Source: Paenibacillus sp. FSL R7-0337 | Lineage (GTDB): Bacteria; Bacillota; Bacilli; Paenibacillales; Paenibacillaceae | Direction of reading: 5' to 3' | Assembly: GCF_037969875.1 (NCBI RefSeq) | Contig: NZ_CP150218.1 | Span: 5,518,001 to 5,582,000 of the forward strand | Length of the DNA stretch: 64,000 nt | Part shown: in pieces, positions 18,018-25,327 of the stretch | Position numbering within the stretch: the stretch's first letter is position 1 | Layout of the letters: every line of letters begins with the position of its first letter | Notes under the pieces: model-generated | The model's database searches: none | What the model was told of the DNA's origin: nothing | The model's input: the letters and a program-made list of their open reading frames with translations, nothing else | Program-made: the position numbers and the translations under genes

Positions 18018-19022
18018 TTGAACTCTTACCTCATAAAACGTGTGATGGTGCTGTTCCCGGTGCTGATCGGCATGACCCTGATCGTCTTCTCGATCATCCA
18101 TGCCATTCCGGGTGATCCGGCCGAGACCATTCTCGGCCAGAAGGCGACGGAGCAATCCAAGCAGGCGCTGCGTAACCAGCTTGGCCTCGACAAGCCCTGG
18201 CTGCAGCAATATTTTAACTACATGGGTCATTTGGTGCAGGGGGACCTGGGGACTTCGATCCGTACCAAAACGCCGATTGCCAAGGAAATCGTACCGTATC
18301 TGGCCGCTACGCTGGAGCTGACGGCTGCCAGTATGCTGTTCGCAACCTTCGTCGGAGTGAACGCCGGTATCCTCAGCGCCTGGAGGCAGAATTCCTGGTT
18401 CGACTATACGGCTATGATCATCGCGCTCATTGGGGTATCGATGCCGATATTCTGGCTGGGGCTGATGGAGCAGCTGCTCTTCGCGCTGAAGCTCCATTGG
18501 CTGCCATCCATCGGCAGGATGGACCAGCGCAATCCGGTGGAGACGATAACCAACCTGTACGTGCTGGATACAATTCTGGCCGGGCGGTGGGACCAGCTGT
18601 GGACGGTCATTAAGCATCTCATTCTGCCGAGTATTGCGCTTGGCACGATTCCGATGGCGATCATTGCCCGGATGACCCGCTCCAGTATGCTGGAGGTGAT
18701 GAATTCCGATTATATCCGTACAGCCAAGGCTAAGGGTATGTCGCAGTTCCTCGTGGTCTATAAGCATGCGCTGAAGAATGCACTCATTCCGGTGCTGACG
18801 GTAATCGGCCTGCAGACGGGGGCGCTGCTCGGAGGGGCGGTGCTGACCGAGACGATTTTCGCCTGGCCCGGGGTAGGGCGTTATATCTTTGAAGCGATCA
18901 GCTCGCGGGATTATCCGGTGATTCAGACGGGGATTCTGATTATCGCTTTTATCTTTGTGGTCATCAATCTGCTGGTGGATCTGCTGTATGCCGCTATTGA
19001 TCCGCGCATCAATTACAAATGA
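18018..19022 (+). CDS. Peptide ABC transporter permease (DppB/OppB-like)
   Basis: The 334-residue membrane subunit has six helices. The N-terminal helix MVLFPVLIGMTLIVFSIIHAIPGDPA is followed by the large external loop usual for DppB. The EAA cytoplasmic loop is YIRTAKAKGMSQFLVVYKH (about residues 235-253). The start is TTG 18018 after GGAAGGTGA. It pairs with the next gene to form the transmembrane pore. Confidence 0.92.
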   Translation: MNSYLIKRVMVLFPVLIGMTLIVFSIIHAIPGDPAETILGQKATEQSKQALRNQLGLDKPWLQQYFNYMGHLVQGDLGTSIRTKTPIAKEIVPYLAATLELTAASMLFATFVGVNAGILSAWRQNSWFDYTAMIIALIGVSMPIFWLGLMEQLLFALKLHWLPSIGRMDQRNPVETITNLYVLDTILAGRWDQLWTVIKHLILPSIALGTIPMAIIARMTRSSMLEVMNSDYIRTAKAKGMSQFLVVYKHALKNALIPVLTVIGLQTGALLGGAVLTETIFAWPGVGRYIFEAISSRDYPVIQTGILIIAFIFVVINLLVDLLYAAIDPRINYK

Positions 19023-19034
19023 GGGGGAGCAGCT

Positions 19035-19928
19035 ATGGGACAGGCAGCACTACAGGCTCCACCTCCTGAGGCTCCGGCGGATCAAGCCTCCGGCCCCTGG
19101 CGCGATGCGTGGAAGGCCTTCCGTAAGAACAAGACGGCCATGGCCGGGCTTGGCATTATCCTGTTCTTTGTACTGATTGCGCTGCTCGCGCCATGGATCG
19201 CTCCGTATGATTTCAAGGCCCAGCAATTAGTGAACCGCCTGAAGCCGCCGTCGGCGGAGCATTGGTTCGGTACGGATGATCTGGGGCGGGATCTGTTCAC
19301 CCGGGTGATCTACGGGGCACGGATTTCACTCTGGGTAGGATTTTTCTCCGTTATCGGCTCGATCATTGTTGGCACCGCACTGGGCATACTCGCCGGATAC
19401 TATGGCAAATGGATGGATATGATGATCTCCCGTCTGTTTGACATTTTGCTGGCTTTTCCGAGTATTCTGCTGGCCATCGCTATTGTAGCTATTCTTGGGC
19501 CTTCCTTGCAGAATGCGCTCTACGCGATTGCCATCGTCAACATTCCGACTTATGGGCGGCTGGTCCGGGCCAAGGTGCTGAGCCTGAAGTCCGAGGAGTA
19601 CATTACGGCGGCCAGGGCGATCGGGATGAAAAACGGGCGGATTCTGTTCAGCCATATTCTGCCGAACAGCCTGACGCCGATCATTGTCCAAGGCACCCTT
19701 GGCATCGCTACAGCCATCATTGAAGCCGCGGCCCTGGGCTTCCTTGGACTCGGCGCCCAGCCGCCGGACCCGGAGTGGGGCAAGATGCTCTCCGATTCCC
19801 GGCAGTTTATCCAGAAGGCCCCCTGGACCGTAGTCTTCCCGGGCCTGTCCATCATGCTGACCGTCCTCGGCTTCAACCTGATGGGCGACGGCCTGCGCGA
19901 TGTGCTGGACCCGCGGATGAAGAATTGA
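19035..19928 (+). CDS. Peptide ABC transporter permease (DppC/OppC-like)
   Basis: The 297-residue membrane subunit has the OppC N-terminal segment WKAFRKNKTAMAGLGIIL, then HWFGTDDLGRDLFTRVIYGAR (quoted in part as the family motif FGTDDLGRDLFTR), and the EAA loop YITAARAIGMKNGRILFSH. ATG 19035 follows GAGGGGGAG. It is the last gene of the five-gene importer operon and is followed by a hairpin terminator. Confidence 0.92.
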   Translation: MGQAALQAPPPEAPADQASGPWRDAWKAFRKNKTAMAGLGIILFFVLIALLAPWIAPYDFKAQQLVNRLKPPSAEHWFGTDDLGRDLFTRVIYGARISLWVGFFSVIGSIIVGTALGILAGYYGKWMDMMISRLFDILLAFPSILLAIAIVAILGPSLQNALYAIAIVNIPTYGRLVRAKVLSLKSEEYITAARAIGMKNGRILFSHILPNSLTPIIVQGTLGIATAIIEAAALGFLGLGAQPPDPEWGKMLSDSRQFIQKAPWTVVFPGLSIMLTVLGFNLMGDGLRDVLDPRMKN

Positions 19929-19944
19929 AATTAAGATCTTATCA

Positions 19945-19994
19945 AGAGCTGTCCCAAGCCATATCAATGGCTGTTGGGATAGCTCTTTATTTTG
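19945..19994 (+). terminator. Rho-independent terminator of the peptide transporter operon
   Basis: The arms AGAGCT and CCCAAGCCAT pair with ATGGCT, TTGGG and AGCTCT across a short loop. A TTTATTTT stretch follows, 17 nt after the last stop codon. Confidence 0.8.
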
Positions 19995-20148
19995 AGGGAG
20001 ATTATTTAATGAAATGTTATTATGAAGGAAGGCACGAGCATATCCCACCCGTTAGGGTGAGTTTGTTCTGTTTGAATAGGAGATTCGTTTCTCAGCGTTC
20101 CATGAACAGTAGTCGCAACTTTTCCCGAAAATAACTTTGTGAATTTTC

Positions 20149-20172
20149 GAACAATATCCAAAACACTTCGTA
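20149..20172 (+). promoter_or_regulatory. ECF-type promoter of the sigma factor operon
   Basis: GAAC (20149-20152), a 16-nt spacer and CGTA (20169-20172) fit the GAAC/CGT pattern recognised by many ECF sigma factors. The downstream gene encodes such a factor, so this is a candidate autoregulatory promoter with a transcription start near 20178. Confidence 0.55.
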
Positions 20173-20201
20173 ATGTAGGTTGAAAGGGCGGCGGAGAACA
20201 G

Positions 20202-20756
20202 ATGATGACCGACAAACAGCTCGTTGAAGGATGCAAGTCCGGTCAACATGAGCATCTTGAGCTTCTCATTGTCAGGTATAGGGATGATTTATACCGGTTC
20301 TGCCGCCATCTTACCTTGAACCGGCAGGATGCGGAGGATTTGTTCCAGGAGGTATGGGTACGTGTGCTCCGCAAGCTGGAGAAGTATGATGTAGAGCGTC
20401 CCTTTAAGTCTTGGCTGTTCCAGGTGGCGTTCAATATGTACCGTGACCACTACCGGAAGTGGAAAAGCGTGTATGCCCTTTGGACCTGGTTGTCCTCGGA
20501 TTCGGAGCATATTCATATTAGAGATCCGGCTCCATTGGCAGAAGAGGAGCTGCTGCGGCATGAGGAGCACCGGTTCCTGGAGGAATGCCTGCGGAGTCTG
20601 CCCAAACGTTACCTTGCCCCTCTCATGCTGTATTACTATGAGGAGTTCAGCTATGAGGGCATTGCGGAGGTGCTGGGAGTTCCCCTCGGAACCGTCAAAT
20701 CCCGGTTGAATCATGGCAAGAAGCTGCTGCACAAGTTAATGAAGGAGATGAACTAA
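20202..20756 (+). CDS. ECF-type RNA polymerase sigma factor
   Basis: The 184-residue sigma-70 family factor has region 2 at about residues 20-90 (YRFCRHLTLNRQDAEDLFQE, then the promoter-melting helix FKSWLFQVAFNMYRDHYRKW). Region 4 is at about 120-180 (YLAPLMLYYYEEFSYEGIAE with the recognition helix LGVPLGTVKSRLNHGKKLL). It starts at ATG 20202 or 20205 after AAGGGCGGCGGAG. The stop codon abuts the start of the next small membrane protein, which is the usual position of an anti-sigma factor. The signal it responds to is unknown. Confidence 0.9.
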   Translation: MMTDKQLVEGCKSGQHEHLELLIVRYRDDLYRFCRHLTLNRQDAEDLFQEVWVRVLRKLEKYDVERPFKSWLFQVAFNMYRDHYRKWKSVYALWTWLSSDSEHIHIRDPAPLAEEELLRHEEHRFLEECLRSLPKRYLAPLMLYYYEEFSYEGIAEVLGVPLGTVKSRLNHGKKLLHKLMKEMN

Positions 20757-21077
20757 ATGAAGGAGCCTAGAGACGAAGACCGGCTGCTGACGGAATATTT
20801 CAAGCTGCCTGTTACGCCATCTCCAGAGCTTGTCTCTAATACGATCCAGCGGATACAAGGGCGCAGGGCAATGGGCGCGATTTCCATTTTAGTGGCTCTG
20901 CAATGGCTGGTATTCATGGTGCTGGGACTGTATTTCCTGGCTGGTCCGGCTGCTTTGCAGTGGAAGATCAGCATGGGGCTGCTGTTCATTCTGTCTCCAA
21001 TGGTTGCCGGAACGTTACTATTGTACCGTACTATGGGAAGCGGAGGAGGATCTTATGAAAGTTCACTTCACCGTTGA
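20757..21077 (+). CDS. Small membrane protein, candidate anti-sigma factor
   Basis: The 106-residue protein has a cytosolic N-terminal segment (about 1-38) and two membrane helices (about 40-62 and 70-92). Its start directly follows the sigma factor stop codon without a gap. There is no zinc-binding HxxxCxxC motif, so it is not a classic ZAS anti-sigma factor. The role as anti-sigma is inferred from position and topology only. Confidence 0.7.
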   Translation: MKEPRDEDRLLTEYFKLPVTPSPELVSNTIQRIQGRRAMGAISILVALQWLVFMVLGLYFLAGPAALQWKISMGLLFILSPMVAGTLLLYRTMGSGGGSYESSLHR

Positions 21078-21447
21078 GAAGTTTGTTTTTGGGGGGATGA
21101 CGGCAATCGTTCTGGCCAGCTGCATTGCGCTGGGATACAGCATAAGTCCGTATATTGGCGATTATGTGGAGGAGAATCTGACCTGGCTTATTGTGATGAG
21201 TCTGCTGGCCCTGCTGTTCTTGAGCCTCAATGTGCTAATTGCAGTATTCATTTACAAGGATGCCTCGCGGCGCCGGATGAATGCCTGGCTGTGGATGACT
21301 GCGGTCATCTATATTCCGAACTTCATCGGTTTGATCTTGTATCTCCTCGCGAGGAAGCAGCACCACATTCACGCTGCATCTGATGTAGCCAATCAAGGTA
21401 TCCGTTGTCCGCACTGCGGCCATCTAATCTATACAGAGGAGTGTTAA
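21055..21447 (+). CDS. Membrane protein with C-terminal zinc ribbon
   Basis: The 130-residue protein has three membrane helices (about 8-30, 42-66 and 80-100), the second and third resembling the PLDc_N two-helix module. A C-terminal CPHCGHLIYTEEC-type zinc-ribbon knuckle follows. ATG 21055 sits behind GGAGGAGG and overlaps the end of the preceding gene by 23 nt. The frame is open upstream, but only this start has a ribosome site. It is probably part of the sigma factor regulatory unit; its function is unknown. Confidence 0.75.
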   Translation: MKVHFTVEKFVFGGMTAIVLASCIALGYSISPYIGDYVEENLTWLIVMSLLALLFLSLNVLIAVFIYKDASRRRMNAWLWMTAVIYIPNFIGLILYLLARKQHHIHAASDVANQGIRCPHCGHLIYTEEC

Positions 21448-21451
21448 GCAT

Positions 21452-21832
21452 ATGAACAAGAAATGGATGACTCTGGGGATCTTAATCATCATGGCATCGG
21501 TGCTGCTGACTTCCTGCGATAAGAAAATAATGTACGTCGGGTCCAGCACGAAGAGCAAAATAAGCGGTTCCTACAAGTTTTTTACGGGTACAGAGGAGAA
21601 GAAACTGAGCATGAAAAGCGGCGAAACGATCAGCATCGATTATAAATCCAAGGTGGAAGAAGGCCAGTTGTCTATGAAGTTATACGGACCGGATAATCAG
21701 GTGCTTACTGAACTGGCAACCAATGAATCCGGTACTGAGAAGGTGAAAGCCGATAAAGACGGGAAATACCGGATTGAAATCAAGGGTGAAGAAACCAAAG
21801 GAAGCTTCAAGGTTGCTTTCAAGGTCGAATAA
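21452..21832 (+). CDS. Small lipoprotein of the ECF operon
   Basis: The 126-residue protein has a signal peptide ending in the lipobox LLTSC (Cys at about residue 21). A beta-rich domain of about 95 residues follows, with charged Lys/Glu strands. No family is recognised. It starts 4 nt after the previous stop, so all four genes form one operon. It probably sits on the outer face of the membrane and may be a sensor input or the output of the sigma factor. Confidence 0.75.
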   Translation: MNKKWMTLGILIIMASVLLTSCDKKIMYVGSSTKSKISGSYKFFTGTEEKKLSMKSGETISIDYKSKVEEGQLSMKLYGPDNQVLTELATNESGTEKVKADKDGKYRIEIKGEETKGSFKVAFKVE

Positions 21833-21872
21833 CTGGAACTGGTGAAAAGATGATTACGAATACCCCTAGAAC

Positions 21873-21907
21873 AGGCCTCTTCCCTATATATAGGCGGGGG
21901 CTTTTTG
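21873..21907 (+). terminator. Rho-independent terminator of the ECF operon
   Basis: GCCTC...CCCTATA pairs with TATAGG...GGGGC with some wobble pairs, and TTTTT follows. It lies 41 nt after the lipoprotein stop. Confidence 0.65.
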
Positions 21908-21979
21908 CTGTGTGGACGAGGGAAATCCCTGATTTTAATACTAATTATAACTAAACATACACAAACATAATCAAATATA

Positions 21980-22008
21980 TTGTATAATTCGATTTAACTT
22001 GCTAGAAT
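21980..22008 (+). promoter_or_regulatory. Promoter of modAB
   Basis: TTGTAT (21980-21985), a 17-nt spacer and TAGAAT (22003-22008) lie upstream of the modA start at 22050. No ModE site can be called with confidence. Confidence 0.5.
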
Positions 22009-22049
22009 ATGTTCAAAATATACGAAATAGCGATTGGGAGGAATGGAAC

Positions 22050-22832
22050 ATGCTGAAGAAGTGGTTAACAGGATTACTAGTATTCATTATGATGGCGGGC
22101 GTGTCGGCAGGTTCAGCAGGGGATGTTGAGGCGGCAGCCAAAAAGACGGAGATTATTGTCTCCGCAGCGGCAAGTCTCCAGGATAGTCTGGACAAGATTG
22201 CCGTGCAGTATGAGAAGCAGCATCCGGATGTTAAGCTGGTATTCAATTATGGCGCGTCCGGTACACTGCAGAAGCAGATTGAGCAGGGAGCTCCGGCGGA
22301 TTTGTTCTTCTCGGCAGGTGATAAGCAGATGAATGCGCTGGTGGACAAAGGGTTGATCGCTGACCACATGCCGCTGCTGAAGAATCAGTTGGTCGTCGTG
22401 GTTCCTTCCGATTCGAATACGAAGCTTACAACCATTACTGACCTTACCGCTCCAGCCTTCAAAAAAGTAGCCGTGGGCCAGCCGGAATCGGTTCCGGCCG
22501 GACAATACGCCCAGCAGTCCTTGACCGCGAAGAAGGTATGGGATACGCTGCAAAGTAAGCTGGTCTTCGCCAAGGATGTCCGTCAGGTGCTGTCTTATGT
22601 GGAGACAGGGAATGCAGATGCAGGGTTCGTCTACAAGACAGACGCGTTAACCTCGAAGAAGGTGAAGATTGCCCTGACGGTAGGCGGCCATGTACACAAG
22701 GCGATTAACTATCCGGTGGGGATTGTCACAGATTCGTCGCATCAGGTGGAGGCCAAAGCCTTCTACAGCTATGTGCAGACTGCTTCTGCAAGCTCGGTCT
22801 TTACCGGCTACGGCTTTCAATTAGCGAAATAA
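22050..22832 (+). CDS. modA: Molybdate-binding protein ModA
   Basis: The 260-residue exported binding protein delivers molybdate or tungstate to the ABC importer. A signal peptide (about 1-30, ending EAAA) is followed by the ModA fold. Ligand-contacting motifs are SAAASLQDSL (about residues 38-47), YGASGTLQKQIEQGAPADLFFSA, and later the AGFVYKTDA region. ATG 22050 sits behind GGGAGGAATGGA. A lipobox is absent. The permease gene follows after 29 nt. Confidence 0.92.
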   Translation: MLKKWLTGLLVFIMMAGVSAGSAGDVEAAAKKTEIIVSAAASLQDSLDKIAVQYEKQHPDVKLVFNYGASGTLQKQIEQGAPADLFFSAGDKQMNALVDKGLIADHMPLLKNQLVVVVPSDSNTKLTTITDLTAPAFKKVAVGQPESVPAGQYAQQSLTAKKVWDTLQSKLVFAKDVRQVLSYVETGNADAGFVYKTDALTSKKVKIALTVGGHVHKAINYPVGIVTDSSHQVEAKAFYSYVQTASASSVFTGYGFQLAK

Positions 22833-22861
22833 GTAACTTCTATTAGATAGGGTGAAAAGAG

Positions 22862-23524
22862 ATGGAGATCAATTGGACCGATTTTTTCGCCCCGGTCTGG
22901 CTGTCCATCAAGATTGCGGTATTAACCAGTGTGATCGTATTCCTGCTGGCCACGCTGGCTGCCCGGAAGATGGCGGGACGCCGGTTCTTCGGACACAGCC
23001 TGGTCGAAACAGTCCTGCTGCTGCCGTTGGTGCTGCCGCCGACTGTGGTCGGCTTCGTCTTGCTGGTCTTCCTCGGGCGGCGCAGCTGGATTGGCAGGCT
23101 GTATGAACAGTTCACAGAGCACACGATCCTGTTCACCTGGGGGGCAGCGGTAATTGCCGCAGTCGTGGTGGCTTTTCCGCTGGTATACCGCACGGTCAAG
23201 GCAGGCTTCGAGGGGGTAGAGAAGGACCTTGAGGATGCTGCGCGTGCGCAGGGAGCCAGCGAGCTTCAGGTGCTGCGCTATGTCACTCTCCCGCTGGCCA
23301 GCCGTTCGCTGGCTGCCGGATATGTCCTCGGCTTCGCCCGCGGGCTGGGTGAATTCGGAGCGACGATTATGGTGGCGGGCAATATCCCGGGACGCACCCA
23401 GACCGTGCCTACCGCGATCTATGTAGCGGTGGACGGAGGCAATATGACGCTTGCCTGGATGTGGGTCGGCTCAATCATTGTCATTTCCATGCTTATGCTG
23501 ATGTTCGTGAACCGCCGTTCCTGA
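22862..23524 (+). CDS. modB: Molybdate ABC transporter permease ModB
   Basis: The 220-residue permease has five to six membrane helices and the binding-protein-dependent loop DLEDAARAQGASELQVLRYV (about residues 122-141). The family-specific GLGEFGATIMVAGNIPGRTQ follows. ATG 22862 follows the ribosome site GGTGAAAAGAG. No ModC ATPase gene follows; a terminator occurs 24 nt after the stop, so the ATPase must come from elsewhere in the genome. Confidence 0.93.
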   Translation: MEINWTDFFAPVWLSIKIAVLTSVIVFLLATLAARKMAGRRFFGHSLVETVLLLPLVLPPTVVGFVLLVFLGRRSWIGRLYEQFTEHTILFTWGAAVIAAVVVAFPLVYRTVKAGFEGVEKDLEDAARAQGASELQVLRYVTLPLASRSLAAGYVLGFARGLGEFGATIMVAGNIPGRTQTVPTAIYVAVDGGNMTLAWMWVGSIIVISMLMLMFVNRRS

Positions 23525-23548
23525 TGGATGATTACAGGTTAACAAGAG

Positions 23549-23592
23549 CAACCCCCGTCCTCACCGGATTTCCGGTGAAGGCGGGGGTTGTT
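23549..23592 (+). terminator. Rho-independent terminator after modB
   Basis: CAACCCCCG and TCACCGG pair with CCGGTGA and CGGGGGTTG in a long hairpin, followed by TTT. It ends modAB transcription. Confidence 0.8.
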
Positions 23593-23637
23593 TACGGTAA
23601 ACCGGACACAATCGGCTTGAGCGGACGGCACACGTAC

Positions 23638-23668
23638 CCAATGTAATCGAAAAACCGACCACAATTGG
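23638..23668 (+). repeat. Solitary palindromic element
   Basis: CCAATGT and ACAATTGG form an imperfect inverted repeat around an AATCGAAAAACCGACC core. The sequence resembles the cluster of AATGTA...TACATT palindromes at 55.6-55.9 kb, especially the AATGTAATCG block and the A-rich loop. Confidence 0.45.
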
Positions 23669-23710
23669 CTGAAGAGTATCCATGTTGCCCTCACGGTTTA
23701 GTTCCTGAAT

Positions 23711-25327
23711 TTATGTGTTTTGTGTCCCCTGCCGGCGGTAATCCGAGGGGGAGACGCCGGTCTCCTTCTTGAAAATCCGGTTGAAGGACCGGTAATTCTC
23801 GAAGCCGATGGATTCGGAGATTTCGAAGGTCTTGTGGTCGGTGGTGAGCAGCAGCAGCTTGGCCTGTTCGATCCGCAGGCGGGTCAGATATTGGACAAAG
23901 CTCTCGCCGACGGCCTTTTTGAACATGGAGCTGAAGTAAGGCACGCTGTAATTGATCGAAGCCGCCAGCTCCTCCAGCTTGTAGGGATAGCTGAGATCTT
24001 CACGCATCTGTTGAATGATACGCGTGATGGAGGCATCGATCTTCCGGCCGCCCTCCTGAAGCTGCTGAAGCTTGCGGAAATAATCGCAGGTGATCTCATG
24101 TACGGAGTTGAACGTCTGGCAGAGCTCGATTTGTACACGCAGCTCCGCTTCGAGGTCCGCTCCGCCTTCCGCCCCAATTACGTTATGGCTCATATCCAGG
24201 AAGACTCTCAGGTACAGGGACTTGATCTGCTCCGGGTCCCAGGCTTGCTCCATGGCCTGACGGTGCAGGGATTGGCGCTCCTGTTCCAGAGCGGCTGTGC
24301 TGAGATGCGGCTCCAGCAGCGCTTTCTTCAGCACCTTGCTCCAAAAACGGCTCTGCGGCTCGGGAATCCGCTGGAAGCTGGAGAGCTGCCCCCACTCCCC
24401 GATGCCGATAAGCTCATTGCAGCGGTAAAAGAACGGATACGGCGCCGAAGCCAGCCGCTTCAGCGCCTCCGGCCGCTCCTCCAGTCCCTGGTCGAAGCTG
24501 CACAGCAGGGCGATGCAGCTCATCCGGAGATTCGCGGCCAGAGACTCCAGCACCTGCTCCAGGAAGCGGGGTCTCTCCGTCTTCAAGCTGTCGGTATACA
24601 GGGCCAGAAACCGCCCTTTGTCTAAGGCGATAACCTTATGCGGGCCTATGCTGCCGAGCAGCTCCTTCAGCACATTGACCCCGGCGAATTGCCACAGCTT
24701 CAGCTCCTCCAGCTGGTCGATCGGGAAGCGCAGGGAGTTGCGGTCCAGCTCCAAGAGCAGGGTCATGAAGCCCTGGCCGTGAAGCGGAAGCTGCGAGTCG
24801 GCAAGACTGCGCAGCCATTTGGCTTCAGCCGCCGGGCTGCGCAGCATGTCGAGGAACAGGCTCTGCTCGATCTCCACTTCGCTGAGGCGAACCTGCTGCT
24901 CCAGCTGCAGGTAATTGTCCCTCGTCTCGCCGCGTGAATCCGCCAGAACCGCCAGCTCCTCCATCGTCCGGGTCAACAGGCCCGGATCAGAGAGGCAGTC
25001 ATCCTTAATCAGATAGGAGGCTGCCTTCAGATGAATGGCCTGCTGGGCATAATGGAAGTCCTGATGGCAGGTCAGGATAATGATCTGCGGCGCACGGGCC
25101 CCGCTCCGTTCAATCTCGCGCAGCATTTCCAGCCCGTTCATGCCCGGCATCGTGATGTCGGTAACAATCAGCTCAGGCTTATGCTGCAGGAACAGCTCCA
25201 GCCCGTCCCGGCCATCCTCGGCTTCGCCGACAAGGGTGAACAGGTCAGCGCGCTCCTCAATGAAATGCCGAAAGACCGTTCTTGCCGGAATCTCGTCCTC
25301 CACAAGGACAACTCTATAGTGATTCAT
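23711..25327 (-). CDS. Response regulator with AraC-type DNA-binding domain (YesN-like)
   Basis: The 538-residue regulator is the output of the adjacent histidine kinase. A receiver domain (about 1-125) has the phosphoacceptor Asp57 in TDITMPGMNG. A long poorly conserved middle (about 130-420) follows, and then an AraC double helix-turn-helix (about 430-532, ending with FENYRSFNRIFKKETGVSPSDYRR, of which GVSPSDYRR is the usual end). It overlaps the kinase gene by 14 nt. It probably activates the divergent carbohydrate importer operon. Confidence 0.92.
   Translation of the reverse strand: MNHYRVVLVEDEIPARTVFRHFIEERADLFTLVGEAEDGRDGLELFLQHKPELIVTDITMPGMNGLEMLREIERSGARAPQIIILTCHQDFHYAQQAIHLKAASYLIKDDCLSDPGLLTRTMEELAVLADSRGETRDNYLQLEQQVRLSEVEIEQSLFLDMLRSPAAEAKWLRSLADSQLPLHGQGFMTLLLELDRNSLRFPIDQLEELKLWQFAGVNVLKELLGSIGPHKVIALDKGRFLALYTDSLKTERPRFLEQVLESLAANLRMSCIALLCSFDQGLEERPEALKRLASAPYPFFYRCNELIGIGEWGQLSSFQRIPEPQSRFWSKVLKKALLEPHLSTAALEQERQSLHRQAMEQAWDPEQIKSLYLRVFLDMSHNVIGAEGGADLEAELRVQIELCQTFNSVHEITCDYFRKLQQLQEGGRKIDASITRIIQQMREDLSYPYKLEELAASINYSVPYFSSMFKKAVGESFVQYLTRLRIEQAKLLLLTTDHKTFEISESIGFENYRSFNRIFKKETGVSPSDYRRQGTQNT

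Noticed and set aside
20009-20134. A 41-codon frame with GAGGGAG 8 nt upstream of ATG
   Set aside because: The product has no recognisable character. It sits in the leader between a terminator and the ECF promoter, and there is no promoter for it. It cannot be excluded but is not supported.
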